Source: an uncultured Prevotellaceae bacterium
GTDB lineage: Bacteria > Bacteroidota > Bacteroidia > Bacteroidales > Muribaculaceae
Reading direction: 5' to 3'
DNA: 39,325 nt
Assembly: GCA_937916085.1 (NCBI GenBank)
Contig: CALGGO010000081.1
Location: 1 to 39,325 of the forward strand
Below the pieces are notes generated by a model that was given only the letters and a program-made list of their open reading frames with translations, ran no database searches and was not told where the DNA came from. A program made the position numbers and the translations under genes. The first letter of the stretch is position 1. The number at the start of each line of letters is the position of its first letter. Positions 1 through 7,699 of the stretch are shown here, piece by piece.

Positions 1-54
1 TAGAGCAACAGCCTTCTAAGCTGTGGGTCCTGGGTTCGAATCCCAGCCGATTCA
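1..54 (+). tRNA. tRNA-Arg (anticodon TCT), 5' end cut off by window
   Basis: The 3' two-thirds of a tRNA is visible: the end of the D arm, an anticodon stem ACAGC/GCTGT closing the loop CTTCTAA (anticodon TCT, arginine), a variable loop, a T stem CTGGG/CCCAG around TTCGAAT, and the 3' acceptor strand CCGATTC with discriminator A at 54. A full CCA is not encoded (ACA follows), as is common in Bacteroidetes. The 5' acceptor strand lies upstream of the window. Confidence 0.93.
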
Positions 55-63
55 CAAAGATTT

Positions 64-105
64 TTGCCAATCGTTTGAATATCAAATGGTTGGCAATATT
101 TTTTG
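64..105 (+). terminator. Intrinsic terminator of the tRNA gene
   Basis: A 15-bp imperfect stem (64-78 with 82-96, TTGCCAA pairing with TTGGCAA at the base) with a 3-nt loop is followed at once by TATTTTTTT. It starts 10 nt after the tRNA end, so it most likely ends the tRNA transcript. Confidence 0.8.
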
Positions 106-219
106 TCTATTAAATGCAAAAAATGTGCTGAAACTGCTAATAATAGTATAACAAATTAGTTGTAAATTTGCAACTTAATTTCTTAATGAAATGAATAGTA
201 ATTAAATTTGTGAAAATAA

Positions 220-810
220 TTAAATAATATTTATAATCATGAGAATTCAAAAACTAGCCTCTATGAGAAAAACGTCTATATCCCCGCATCGTTTATGGGC
301 AGGTCGCAGCTTGGGGCAAACGAGAAGACTTACGCCTTTGTGCAGCCCAAGCCTCAGGAGCTCATCAGTGTGGATTGGACAATATATTGCGAAGATGACG
401 AGTGCTTCTATCTTCCCGCACCCGACGGCGAGGGAATCAATGAGATGGAACTAGCTGGAGGTGTGCAGCCGTGCTATGACCTCTACGAGCAGTCTCCTGT
501 TCCCGATTTGGAGGATTGCGGAGTTTATGCCTTTGATGCCATCAACCGACGCATCAGCGCAAGCCCGAGTGTGAAAGGTCTTTTGAAAGATTACACTCCA
601 AATGTTGATGGCGGTGTGAGCGATAAGTTTGTTGTTTATCCTTTAGAACTGCCTGATGAGCCAATTCCCACTGCTGTCTCACAGATTGAAGGTCCTTCTA
701 ACAAGGCAGATAACCGTTGGTTCACCATTGACGGCCGCTGCTTGGGCGACAGAAAACCCACACTGCCAGGGCTCTACATAAGTGGCAATCGCAAAATAAT
801 AATACGATAG
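220..810 (+). pseudogene. 5'-truncated fragment of a secreted protein with C-terminal sorting-type motif
   Basis: This frame is open from 220 with no usable start: the first in-frame ATG is at 295, without a ribosome binding site and in the middle of what reads as a domain interior. The text at 277-345 (YIPASFMG, then TYAFVQPKPQEL) resembles internal parts of large Bacteroidales extracellular proteins. The fragment ends with IDGRCLGDRKPTLPGLYI and a basic tail, the short C-terminal motif seen on many secreted Bacteroidales proteins. I infer that the 5' part, including the signal peptide, was lost, perhaps by recombination next to the tRNA gene. If translated from 295 the product would be 171 aa without a signal peptide. 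The parent protein's function is not recognisable. Confidence 0.6.
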
Positions 811-827
811 TTTCATTTATAAATTCA

Positions 828-858
828 AAGAGGGAGCATTGAGTTCCCTCTTGTTTTT
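828..858 (+). terminator. Intrinsic terminator
   Basis: AAGAGGGA (828-835) pairs with TCCCTCTT (845-852) around a 9-nt loop, followed by GTTTTTT. It lies just after the truncated fragment and before the porin promoter. Confidence 0.7.
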
Positions 859-892
859 TGGTATGACTAGAAAAGTCTTTTTTGTCCTAAAT

Positions 893-926
893 TTTGACCA
901 TTAGACCAGGAAAAGTGTTATCTTTG
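893..926 (+). promoter_or_regulatory. Bacteroidetes-type promoter for the porin gene
   Basis: TTTG at 893-896, a 22-nt spacer, then TATCTTTG at 919-926 match the -33/-7 boxes of the Bacteroidetes primary sigma factor. The start codon at 945 or 951 follows within about 25 nt, giving a short leader. Confidence 0.7.
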
Positions 927-944
927 CAGTGCAATTAACAACAA

Positions 945-2135
945 ATGACTATGAATTTAATGAAGAGATTTATAGTGGCGATAATGGCTGTTATACCTAT
1001 TGTAGCAGTTGCCGAGGAGGCGGCAGCGCCAATAGAGACCGGGAAGAAAAGTCTAAGTGTCAGTGTTTCTACGCTTAACACCAGCGACAGTGCAGTGATG
1101 GCTACCAAGCCACAAGACGGTGAGCGACCTGTGCAGCCGTTGAATATCCACATCGGTCCTAGCAAACTCACGCTGTTTGGCTATGCCCAGACGCAGTTTG
1201 ACATGACGAAGACCGGTCCCGAGACCAAGAACTCGTTCAGCATGACACGCATTATCTTGATGGCTAATGCCGAATTGACACGCAAACTGAGCTTCTTCCT
1301 GATGGTTGACGTGGCAAGCACGCAGGCGCCCAAGCATCTGCATGAGTATTATGCGCAATATGCCTTCATGCCTGAGTTGAAAGTTAGGGTGGGGCAGTTC
1401 AAGACCCCTTACACATTAGAGAATATAATCTCGCCCACATTGCTTGGCACGGTGAACCTCAACGAGGGTACGCGCTACATGGCAGGCATAGCCGGAGACC
1501 CGCTCTATGGCAACTATGTGGGTCGTGACCTCGGAGCGATGATTACTGGCGACGCCATTAAGGCTCGCGACGGGCATTACTACCTTAATTATAGTGTGGG
1601 GGTATTCAACGGCGCTGGCATGAACCTGCGCGACAACAACAAGCACAAAGATGTGGTGGCAATGCTCAATGTGCTGCCCACTAAGGACATAACACTCTCG
1701 GGGTCGTTCATCATTGGCAAAGGCAACGCCCAGGCCGATGATATGTTTGGCACCATAGCGCAAGGCACCGACTATACCCGCAACCGCTGGAGTGTGGGTG
1801 CCGAAGCCAAATGGAAACCGTTGAAGCTGCGCACCGAGTATATGGGTGGCAAGAACGGCGACATCAAGAACCGCGCCTTCTATGCCGAGCTGTGGTGCCG
1901 CCTGTTCCGCAATTTTGACATCGTGCTCGACTACGACTACCTCGACAAGAACACCGCTTTGAGCAAAGACGCTAGGGAGGCGATGCCAGCCTGGACACGC
2001 ACGAGCAATTATCTAGTGGGGCTTCAATACTGGGTTTATAAAGCCTGCCGCATCAGCACGCAATTCATCTTCAGTGACCGCAACATAGGTCCCGACACCA
2101 AATCGTGGCTCACCCAGTTCCAGATAGCATTTTAG
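945..2135 (+). CDS. Porin O/P family outer-membrane protein
   Basis: 396 aa. A signal peptide (MNLMKRFIVAIMAVIPIVAVAEE) is followed by a linker and, from about residue 70, a beta-barrel sequence of alternating hydrophobic strands with the family landmarks LTLFGYAQTQFDM, VRVGQFKTPYTLEN and a terminal aromatic residue (QFQIAF). This matches the phosphate-selective porin O/P family, an outer-membrane channel; substrate selectivity cannot be read from the sequence. The start could be the ATG at 945, 951 or 960: all are in frame and the signal peptide works from 951. It has its own promoter and a terminator upstream, so it is probably monocistronic. Confidence 0.85.
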   Translation: MTMNLMKRFIVAIMAVIPIVAVAEEAAAPIETGKKSLSVSVSTLNTSDSAVMATKPQDGERPVQPLNIHIGPSKLTLFGYAQTQFDMTKTGPETKNSFSMTRIILMANAELTRKLSFFLMVDVASTQAPKHLHEYYAQYAFMPELKVRVGQFKTPYTLENIISPTLLGTVNLNEGTRYMAGIAGDPLYGNYVGRDLGAMITGDAIKARDGHYYLNYSVGVFNGAGMNLRDNNKHKDVVAMLNVLPTKDITLSGSFIIGKGNAQADDMFGTIAQGTDYTRNRWSVGAEAKWKPLKLRTEYMGGKNGDIKNRAFYAELWCRLFRNFDIVLDYDYLDKNTALSKDAREAMPAWTRTSNYLVGLQYWVYKACRISTQFIFSDRNIGPDTKSWLTQFQIAF

Positions 2136-2171
2136 ATAGCTGACAAGCGAACAAGCTGACTAGGCAATGGG

Positions 2172-2290
2172 TTTTGCCGCTCGCTGCGCTTCGCTAGTTT
2201 GCCGCTCGCGTTGCTCGCTAGTTAGCCGTTTCACTAGTTTCCCGATCTCCGATCTCCGATCCCCGATAAACGAATAATGAATAACGATAA
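2172..2290 (+). repeat. Degenerate tandem repeats before the BASS gene
   Basis: Two imperfect 24-26 bp units reading TTGCCGCTCGC...GCTAG (2172-2197 and 2198-2221) are followed by a CCGATCTCCGATC... run (2242-2267) and a short CGATAAACGA repeat up to the start codon. The CCGATCTC family recurs at 18521-18567, inside a gene. No promoter was recognised here. Confidence 0.75.
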
Positions 2291-2296
2291 ACGAAA

Positions 2297-3145
2297 ATGA
2301 ACGCGACAATATTTATAGTAATTCCCATTCTCACGCTGTTGATGTTTGAGTTGGGATTGAACCTGAAATTGCAGGATTTCAAATTGTTTAAAGACCGTCC
2401 CAAGCCAGTGCTTGCGGGGTTGATAGGGCAGATAGTAGTGTTACCGGCACTGGCGTGGCTCATAGGCTGGGCGCTGCATCTGGAGCCTGTTTTCCTTATC
2501 GGTTTCGTGTTGATAGCGTGCTGCCCTGGTGGCAGTTCGTCGAATGTGTTCTCGATGCTCGCCAAAGGTGACGTGGCACTCTCGGTGTCGCTCACGGCGT
2601 GCAGCAGCATTATCACGCTGTTCACCGTGCCGCTCATTTTGGAGTGGGTGACCACTGCGGCGAGCAGCACGGTCGATGTGCATCTGCCAGTAGGCAATCT
2701 CGTGGTGCAGAACATAGTGCTTATGCTCGTGCCAATCATCGTGGGCATCGCCGTGAGGAAGAAGTGGGAGAGTGCCGCCGAGAAAATCCACAAAGTGCTC
2801 TCGAAGATAGCTTTCCCTGCGCTGATTTTCCTCGCTACAGTGTTTTTCATCAAGAACCGTGAGGCGATAATCGCCAATTTCGGCCAACTGGGGCTCTCCA
2901 TAACCGTGCTGATACTGCTTGCTATGGCAAGCGGAGTGGTGCTGTCGCGGTCTTTGCGCCTTAACACTCAGGAGCGTCGCACTATCGTCATCGAGATAGG
3001 TATGCAGAACGCTGCCCAGGCAATCACCATCGCCAGCAGTCCGCTCGTGTTTGGCGATGACCGATACGCCATCCCCGCCATCATCTACGCCCTGATGATG
3101 AACGTCATCCTCATCATCTATGTGGCGGTGGTAAAGAACCGATAA
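2297..3145 (+). CDS. Bile acid:sodium symporter (BASS) family transporter
   Basis: 282 aa, about nine to ten hydrophobic segments and almost no soluble domain. The conserved core ACCPGGSSSNVFSMLAKGDV followed by ALSVSLTACSSIITLFTVPL is the hallmark of the SBF/BASS family, in which Na+ is co-transported with an organic anion. Late in the protein, IGMQNAAQAITIA matches the second family motif. Family members also move pantoate, pyruvate or other organic anions, so bile acid transport should not be assumed. It follows the porin gene in the same direction, separated by a repeat-filled gap of about 160 nt, so a shared transcript is uncertain. Confidence 0.88.
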   Translation: MNATIFIVIPILTLLMFELGLNLKLQDFKLFKDRPKPVLAGLIGQIVVLPALAWLIGWALHLEPVFLIGFVLIACCPGGSSSNVFSMLAKGDVALSVSLTACSSIITLFTVPLILEWVTTAASSTVDVHLPVGNLVVQNIVLMLVPIIVGIAVRKKWESAAEKIHKVLSKIAFPALIFLATVFFIKNREAIIANFGQLGLSITVLILLAMASGVVLSRSLRLNTQERRTIVIEIGMQNAAQAITIASSPLVFGDDRYAIPAIIYALMMNVILIIYVAVVKNR

Positions 3146-3223
3146 ACAGAGAGTTTACAGTTCCTCACTGAAAATCTTTAATTTAAAGATTGTGAATTTC
3201 TATTTTTATTAGAAAAAAATTTT

Positions 3224-3231
3224 TACCTTTG
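3224..3231 (+). promoter_or_regulatory. -7 box TACCTTTG of a Bacteroidetes promoter
   Basis: TACCTTTG lies about 100 nt before the start at 3331. The -33 region holds only a weak ATTGTG near 3189-3194. The implied 5' leader of about 95 nt is long compared with the other genes here and is A/T-rich, with no riboswitch fold that I recognise. Confidence 0.5.
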
Positions 3232-3330
3232 TCACCATATTTTAAAAACGTAATATCTAAACGTGAAATTCAGGTTTCACAACGTTATTAACTACTTAAT
3301 TTTTCATTCATTTTTTAAAACAAATCATTT

Positions 3331-5841
3331 ATGAAAAAAGTTTTATCTCTTTTGATGATGGCCATGCTCGCTATCGGAGCATGGGCAGAAGAAAGTGTCT
3401 ATAAGACATTGACATTTTCTGCTGAAACTAATTCTGCTGCTATTGGCAGTTACACTGCATCTTGGTCAGCCACTGTAGATGGTTTTACTTGGAATTTACA
3501 AAATTTCAACAACAACAACAATGGTTGGAACTATGTGAAATGTGGTCGCAAAAATGTTGAGTCAGTAGGTACTATTTCAACTGCTTCAGCCATTGATGAA
3601 GCTGTTACAAAAGTTGTTGTTACCGTTGATGCTGTTACAGTTTCTAATATTAACTCTACAACTTTAACAGTTGCATCTGACGCTAATTTTACATCTGATG
3701 TACAAACAATTGAAGTGGCTGCTGCAAAAGGTCAAATGACTTATACGGTAGAAAATCCCAGTGAGAATTGTTATTACAAATTGACTTACGATTGTGCTTC
3801 AGGCTCAAGCAATGGTCTCATCACAATCTCAAAAGTTGAGTACTATATTGATGGCGAAACTCCAGTTGTTACCGTTGCAGCTCCAACCTTCAGCCCTGCT
3901 GCTGGTGAGGTTGAGGCTGGTACCGCAGTTACTATCAGCGCTCCTGATGCTGAGATGATTGTTTACACCACCGATGGCACTGCTCCTTCTTATGCCAACA
4001 ACAATGGTGAAATCTACACTGAGCCAATCGTTGTTAATGAGGCAATGACAATCAAGGCTATTGCTGTTGATGCCGACGAGAACGAAAGTGCTGTCGCAAC
4101 TGCTGCTTACACCATTAAGCCCGAAGCCGTTTCGGTTGCTACTGTGGCTGAGTTCAATGCTCTCGCCGACAACACAGCTTTCACCTTCACTGGCAGTCTC
4201 GTTGTAAGTGCTCAAACAGGCAATTATCTCTATGCGCAAGATGCAACAGGTGGTATGCTGTTATTCAAAGCTACTACTACTTACAGCATGAACCAAGTAA
4301 TTCCCGCTGGATGGACTGGAACAAAGACTACCTACAATGGAGCTCCAGAGGCCACTAATATGGCTGGATTGTCGGCAGCTACAACCACTTCAGAGCTTAC
4401 CGCTCAAGAACTTACTCCCGATCAGGTAACTCAGCAGAATCCTTTCTTGTACGCCGTTATCAAGGGTGCCAGCATTAGTGATGGCAATATCGTTGTAGGT
4501 GAGGAGAGTGTGGCAATCTACAACCGCTTCAGCGTTACCGCTCCCACCGATAACAACACCTATGATGTTTATGGCATCACAGGCTATTATAACGGAACTC
4601 AGTTCATGCCTCTTGAGTATGTTGCCAACGAGGTTGAGGTTGCCACTCCAGTTATCACTGGTGAGACTCCATTTATTGGTTCTACCACAGTGACCATCAC
4701 TTGCGAGGAAGAGGGCGTTTCTATCCACTACACTCTTGACGGTACCGATCCTTCAATCAACTCTCCCGAATATACTGCTCCATTCGAACTCACCGAGACC
4801 ACTACCGTTAAGGCTATCGCCTTCAACGAGGCAGAGGATTGCTCAGTAATCGTTTCTAAGGAGTTTGTGAAGACTCTAACTGTTGCTACCGTTGCAGAGT
4901 ACAACGCTCTCGCCGAGAACACAGAATTTGTGTTCACAGGCAACTTGGTAGTAAGTGGTCAAAAAGGCAAAAACCTCTATGCACAGGATGCTACAGGTGG
5001 TGTTCTGCTTTATGGCAATGCACCAGCCTTCACTAAGGGTGATGTGATCCCAACAGGCTTCAGTGCTACTAAGACCAACTACAACGGAACTATCGAAATG
5101 ACCAACTTCACTTTGACAGCCGCTACCGAGACAGCTGATATTGTTGCCGAGGAGGTTGTTCCCGCACAGTGGACTGAGGATAATATCAACATCTATGCCG
5201 TTATCAAGGGCGCTACTATCGACGGCAGCAATCTGGTTGTTGGCGAGAACAGCGTTGTAACTTACAATCGCTTTGGTGTAACCGCTCCAACCGACACCGA
5301 GAAGGCATACGACGTATATGGCGTTACTAGCTGGTATAGTGGTGCAGCACAGTTCTATCCACTCGAGTATGTAGAGGTTGTTGAGCCGGTTGTTGAGAAC
5401 ACTATCACCTTCGTGGCAGAGCAGGAAGGCGGCACAATCGCTGTGGCTCTTGAGGATGGAACAGCAGTAGAGAGCGGTGTCACCAAGGTTGCCGCTGGTG
5501 CCAAGGTTACTGTTACCGCTACTCCAGCTGAGGGTTACAAACTCTCTGAGCTCGTGGTTAAGTGTGGCGAAACTGTAGTTGAGTTAGACGCTGATGAGAC
5601 CACTGGTCGTGCTGCTGCTGAGACACACACCTTCACAATGCCTGAGGGCGAGGTGAATATCGAAGCTACATTTGAGGAAGACACTCAAACTGGCATCGAT
5701 AACATCAACATGGAGAACGTGAAGAACGTACGCTACTACAATGTAGCTGGCGTTGAGAGCGCTACTCCATTCCAGGGTGTGAACATCGTAGTTCGCGTGA
5801 TGAACGATGGCTCTAAGAGCGTTACCAAGATGGTAAAATAA
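3331..5841 (+). CDS. Large modular secreted protein with duplicated domain pairs
   Basis: 836 aa. Signal peptide MKKVLSLLMMAMLAIGAWA; an N-terminal beta-rich domain (about 20-170); a chitobiase C-terminal-like domain (about 175-262, with VYTTDGTAPS); an OB-fold-like domain (about 266-430, opening VATVAEFNALADNTAFTFTG); a second chitobiase-like domain (about 435-515, with HYTLDGTDPS); a second OB-like domain (about 518-672, opening VATVAEYNALAENTEFVFTG); a bacterial B-repeat-like segment (about 685-785, with VTVTATPAEGYKLSELVV and TFTMPEGEVNIEATF); and a C-terminal sorting-type tail (YYNVAGVE... to the end). The chitobiase/OB pair is clearly duplicated. No catalytic domain is visible, so the likely role is surface adhesion or carbohydrate binding. 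It is flanked by its own promoter and terminator. Confidence 0.8.
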   Translation: MKKVLSLLMMAMLAIGAWAEESVYKTLTFSAETNSAAIGSYTASWSATVDGFTWNLQNFNNNNNGWNYVKCGRKNVESVGTISTASAIDEAVTKVVVTVDAVTVSNINSTTLTVASDANFTSDVQTIEVAAAKGQMTYTVENPSENCYYKLTYDCASGSSNGLITISKVEYYIDGETPVVTVAAPTFSPAAGEVEAGTAVTISAPDAEMIVYTTDGTAPSYANNNGEIYTEPIVVNEAMTIKAIAVDADENESAVATAAYTIKPEAVSVATVAEFNALADNTAFTFTGSLVVSAQTGNYLYAQDATGGMLLFKATTTYSMNQVIPAGWTGTKTTYNGAPEATNMAGLSAATTTSELTAQELTPDQVTQQNPFLYAVIKGASISDGNIVVGEESVAIYNRFSVTAPTDNNTYDVYGITGYYNGTQFMPLEYVANEVEVATPVITGETPFIGSTTVTITCEEEGVSIHYTLDGTDPSINSPEYTAPFELTETTTVKAIAFNEAEDCSVIVSKEFVKTLTVATVAEYNALAENTEFVFTGNLVVSGQKGKNLYAQDATGGVLLYGNAPAFTKGDVIPTGFSATKTNYNGTIEMTNFTLTAATETADIVAEEVVPAQWTEDNINIYAVIKGATIDGSNLVVGENSVVTYNRFGVTAPTDTEKAYDVYGVTSWYSGAAQFYPLEYVEVVEPVVENTITFVAEQEGGTIAVALEDGTAVESGVTKVAAGAKVTVTATPAEGYKLSELVVKCGETVVELDADETTGRAAAETHTFTMPEGEVNIEATFEEDTQTGIDNINMENVKNVRYYNVAGVESATPFQGVNIVVRVMNDGSKSVTKMVK

Positions 5842-5863
5842 GAGATAAATCTTTCATAAACTG

Positions 5864-5901
5864 AAAATGCCTGGCGCACAATTGCGCCAGGCATTTTTTT
5901 T
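5864..5901 (+). terminator. Strong intrinsic terminator
   Basis: A perfect 15-bp stem (5864-5878 with 5883-5897, core ATGCCTGGCGCA) with a 4-nt loop is followed by a T run. It ends the modular secreted protein gene 22 nt after its stop codon. Confidence 0.9.
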
Positions 5902-5996
5902 GACTTTGGTTTTTTTGTATTTGATGTGCTGGATTTTTGCCCATAGGCTGTGTAATTTTGCAATGTGAAAAATGATAATCAACAAATTATACAGCT

Positions 5997-6143
5997 ATGA
6001 AAAATATGGAAAACATCAACTCTTGCACATTTGGGGGCAACACGCCAGCCTTCGTGCGCCAACTTGTGAATGTGGCAAGCAACGTGTTTGGCGTGATGTT
6101 CTTTATGACATTCTTGGGCTATATCGCCCTCCACTGCCTATAA
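5997..6143 (+). CDS. Small single-pass membrane protein, 48 aa
   Basis: An ATG at 5997 opens a 48-codon frame ending TAA at 6141-6143. The product begins MKNMENINSCTFGGNTPAF, continues with a short amphipathic stretch (VRQLVNVASNVFGV) and ends with one hydrophobic span (MFFMTFLGYIALHCL). Support for its being real: a TAATTTTG -7 box at 5953-5960, codon choice like the neighbours, and a strong hairpin right after the stop (6174-6209). I do not recognise the family. It could be a small membrane regulator or a toxin-like peptide, but nothing in the sequence shows which. Confidence 0.55.
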   Translation: MKNMENINSCTFGGNTPAFVRQLVNVASNVFGVMFFMTFLGYIALHCL

Positions 6144-6173
6144 AAGCCGCAGCGACTAATGAGGAAGTAAAAT

Positions 6174-6209
6174 CAAGGAGCAAGAATCCATTCAGGTTCT
6201 TGCTCCTTG
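6174..6209. terminator. Bidirectional hairpin between convergent genes
   Basis: A perfect 13-bp stem, CAAGGAGCAAGAA (6174-6186) with its complement at 6197-6209, and a 10-nt loop. It sits between the 48-aa gene and the convergent FMN-binding gene. T runs are weak on both sides, so termination strength is uncertain. Confidence 0.6.
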
Positions 6210-6232
6210 TGATATTAGTGACTTGGCAAGTT

Positions 6233-6706
6233 CTATTTTGTCATGCTTCGCTTGCCTTTGCCTTTTTTGTTTTTCTTGTTTTTCTTGTTGCTCTTGTCTG
6301 TGGTGGATTTCTTGTCGTTGCCGGCGGGTTTAGCTTGCTGCAATCCCATCTTGATGTTCTTGATGAGTGCCTCGCTCGAATAGGTGGCACCAGTAGCGAC
6401 ATCGGCGTCAAGCTTGAGTGCCTCGTCAACAGTCTTGCCTATGAACTGCTTGAACACCTTTTCTTTGGCACGGTTGAAATAAGATGGAGTCTCCTTGTTG
6501 TCGAGGGCTGTGATGCTGGTGATGCGACCATCAGTAATGCTGATGCTCACAGGTGTAGCGCCATTATATCCAATCACTTTCTTGGCTATCTCGCCAGTGT
6601 AGATTACTTGTGGAGCACTGGTTTTGCCCTTTGCCATAGCATTAGGCGCAAAAACTGCGGCAGCAATTAATGCCACAGCAAAAAATGAAAATTTGAATTT
6701 TATCAT
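6233..6706 (-). CDS. FMN-binding domain secreted protein with Lys-rich tail
   Basis: 157 aa. Signal peptide (to about residue 25, ending NAMA) followed by a small FMN_bind domain (about 33-122). The motif ATGATYSSEALIKNI (about 104-118) corresponds to the SGATxT flavinylation motif of RnfG/NqrC-type domains; the usual acceptor Thr is Ser110 here. Such domains carry FMN covalently attached by ApbE and act in extracytosolic electron transfer. The last 30 or so residues are a low-complexity Lys-rich tail (NKKNKKNKKGKGK), which could bind acidic surfaces or simply be disordered. It stands alone, with no rnf or nqr partners nearby, and is divergent from tsaC. Whether Ser110 is flavinylated cannot be told from sequence. 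Confidence 0.8.
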   Translation of the reverse strand: MIKFKFSFFAVALIAAAVFAPNAMAKGKTSAPQVIYTGEIAKKVIGYNGATPVSISITDGRITSITALDNKETPSYFNRAKEKVFKQFIGKTVDEALKLDADVATGATYSSEALIKNIKMGLQQAKPAGNDKKSTTDKSNKKNKKNKKGKGKRSMTK

Positions 6707-6747
6707 ATCTGTAATTGTTTGGTTTTTTTTCTTTTCAGATTAGACTG

Positions 6748-6776
6748 CAAACTTAGTAAAAATATTAACCTGTCAA
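6748..6776 (-). promoter_or_regulatory. Promoter of the FMN-binding protein gene
   Basis: On the minus strand TTGACA (complement of 6771-6776) and TAAGTTTG (complement of 6748-6755) lie with TTG about 18 nt from the -7 box, a good Bacteroidetes promoter. It is 42 nt from the start codon. Confidence 0.7.
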
Positions 6777-6860
6777 GTACTAAAAAAGGTTATTTTAACA
6801 ATTTTAGGTAAAAAAAAGCGGAAAAATGCTTTTTTACTTTTTTTATCGCTGAGATTGCAT

Positions 6861-6868
6861 TACCTTTG
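6861..6868 (+). promoter_or_regulatory. -7 box TACCTTTG of the tsaC promoter
   Basis: TACCTTTG lies 58 nt before the tsaC start. The -33 region is a T-rich run without a clear TTTG. It forms the right half of the 219-nt divergent region between the FMN-binding gene and tsaC. Confidence 0.55.
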
Positions 6869-6925
6869 TTTTTTGATTTGAGGAATAGGCACGCAAAGCG
6901 GTGCCAGTGAAATGAAGTTAGACTG

Positions 6926-7492
6926 ATGACAATAGACGAAGATATACAAGCGTGCATCGAGGTGTTGAACCGTGGCGGAGTGATATTGTATCCCACCGAC
7001 ACGATATGGGGCATAGGCTGCGATGCCACCAATGCCGATGCCGTGAAGAAGGTGTATGACCTCAAGCGGCGCGACGACAATAAGGCGCTTATTGTGTTGC
7101 TCGGCAACGTGGAACATCTCGACCACTATGTGGTGAGTGTGCCCGAGATGGCACGCGAGCTGCTCGACGTGGCGGTGAAGCCCTTGACGATAATCTATGA
7201 CGGGGCCTATAACGTGGCTCCTAATCTGCTTGGCGAGAACGACTCGCTGGGAATACGCATCCCTCATGATGAGTTCTCACAGCGGCTGTGCTCTGAGTTT
7301 GGCAAGCCTCTGGTCTCGACCTCGGCCAATGTGAGTGGCGAGGAGAGTGCCAAGACCTTTGCCGACATTAGTGAGGAGATAAAGCAAGGAGTAGATTATG
7401 TGGTAAACTACCGTCAGGACGATACCAAGCCCCGCTCGGCATCTAATATCATCATGCTCCACAGCGACGGAACGTTTAAGATAATTAGATAA
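6926..7492 (+). CDS. tsaC: L-threonylcarbamoyladenylate synthase (TsaC/Sua5/YrdC family)
   Basis: 188 aa, the short YrdC-type length without the extra Sua5 C-terminal domain. Family signatures: GGVILYPTDTIWGIGCDA near the N terminus (substrate pocket), the basic DLKRRDDNKALIVL stretch, and LVSTSANVSGEE (nucleotide/threonine binding). The enzyme makes threonylcarbamoyl-AMP from threonine, bicarbonate and ATP for the t6A37 modification of ANN-decoding tRNAs. The start ATG at 6926 gives a full-length N terminus. Its 3' end runs directly into a 130-bp repeat tract. Confidence 0.92.
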   Translation: MTIDEDIQACIEVLNRGGVILYPTDTIWGIGCDATNADAVKKVYDLKRRDDNKALIVLLGNVEHLDHYVVSVPEMARELLDVAVKPLTIIYDGAYNVAPNLLGENDSLGIRIPHDEFSQRLCSEFGKPLVSTSANVSGEESAKTFADISEEIKQGVDYVVNYRQDDTKPRSASNIIMLHSDGTFKIIR

Positions 7493-7696
7493 GTGATAAG
7501 TGTTAAGTGTTAAGTGTTAAGTGATAAGTGTTAAGTGATAAGTGTTAAGTGATAAGTGTTAGGTGATAAGTGTTAGGTGATAAGTGTTAAGTAATAAGCG
7601 ATAAGTGTTAAGTGATAAGTGACTCTAGAGAATCTAGAATTTCTAGAAGATTTAGATAATCTAGGAAAAAACTGATGACTGATAACTGAAAACTAA
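7491..7696 (+). repeat. Repeat tract: GATAAGTGTTAAGT units, then TCTAGA-type, then ACTGATAACTGA-type
   Basis: From 7491 to about 7620, 7-8 bp units GTGATAA and GTGTTAA/GTGTTAG alternate with small variations. At 7623-7665 a different run built of TCTAGA and AATCTAG words follows, then ACTGATGACTGATAACTG-like text at 7671-7695, ending right before the next start codon (7700). No promoter is obvious inside. Related tracts occur elsewhere in the window, always close to a start codon. Confidence 0.85.
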
Positions 7697-7699
7697 ATA

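Noticed and set aside
239..454. 71-codon frame near the tRNA
   Set aside because: It overlaps the truncated fragment in another frame, with Ser/Arg-rich text and no domain.
2218..2967. 249-codon minus-strand frame
   Set aside because: Antisense to the BASS transporter gene, which has the family core motif.
5972..6670. 232-codon plus-strand frame
   Set aside because: It crosses the 48-aa gene, the bidirectional hairpin and then runs antisense to the FMN-binding gene, which has a signal peptide, family motif and its own promoter.
7491..7620. Possible CRISPR array
   Set aside because: Units are 7-8 bp and contiguous without unique spacers, and no cas genes are present.
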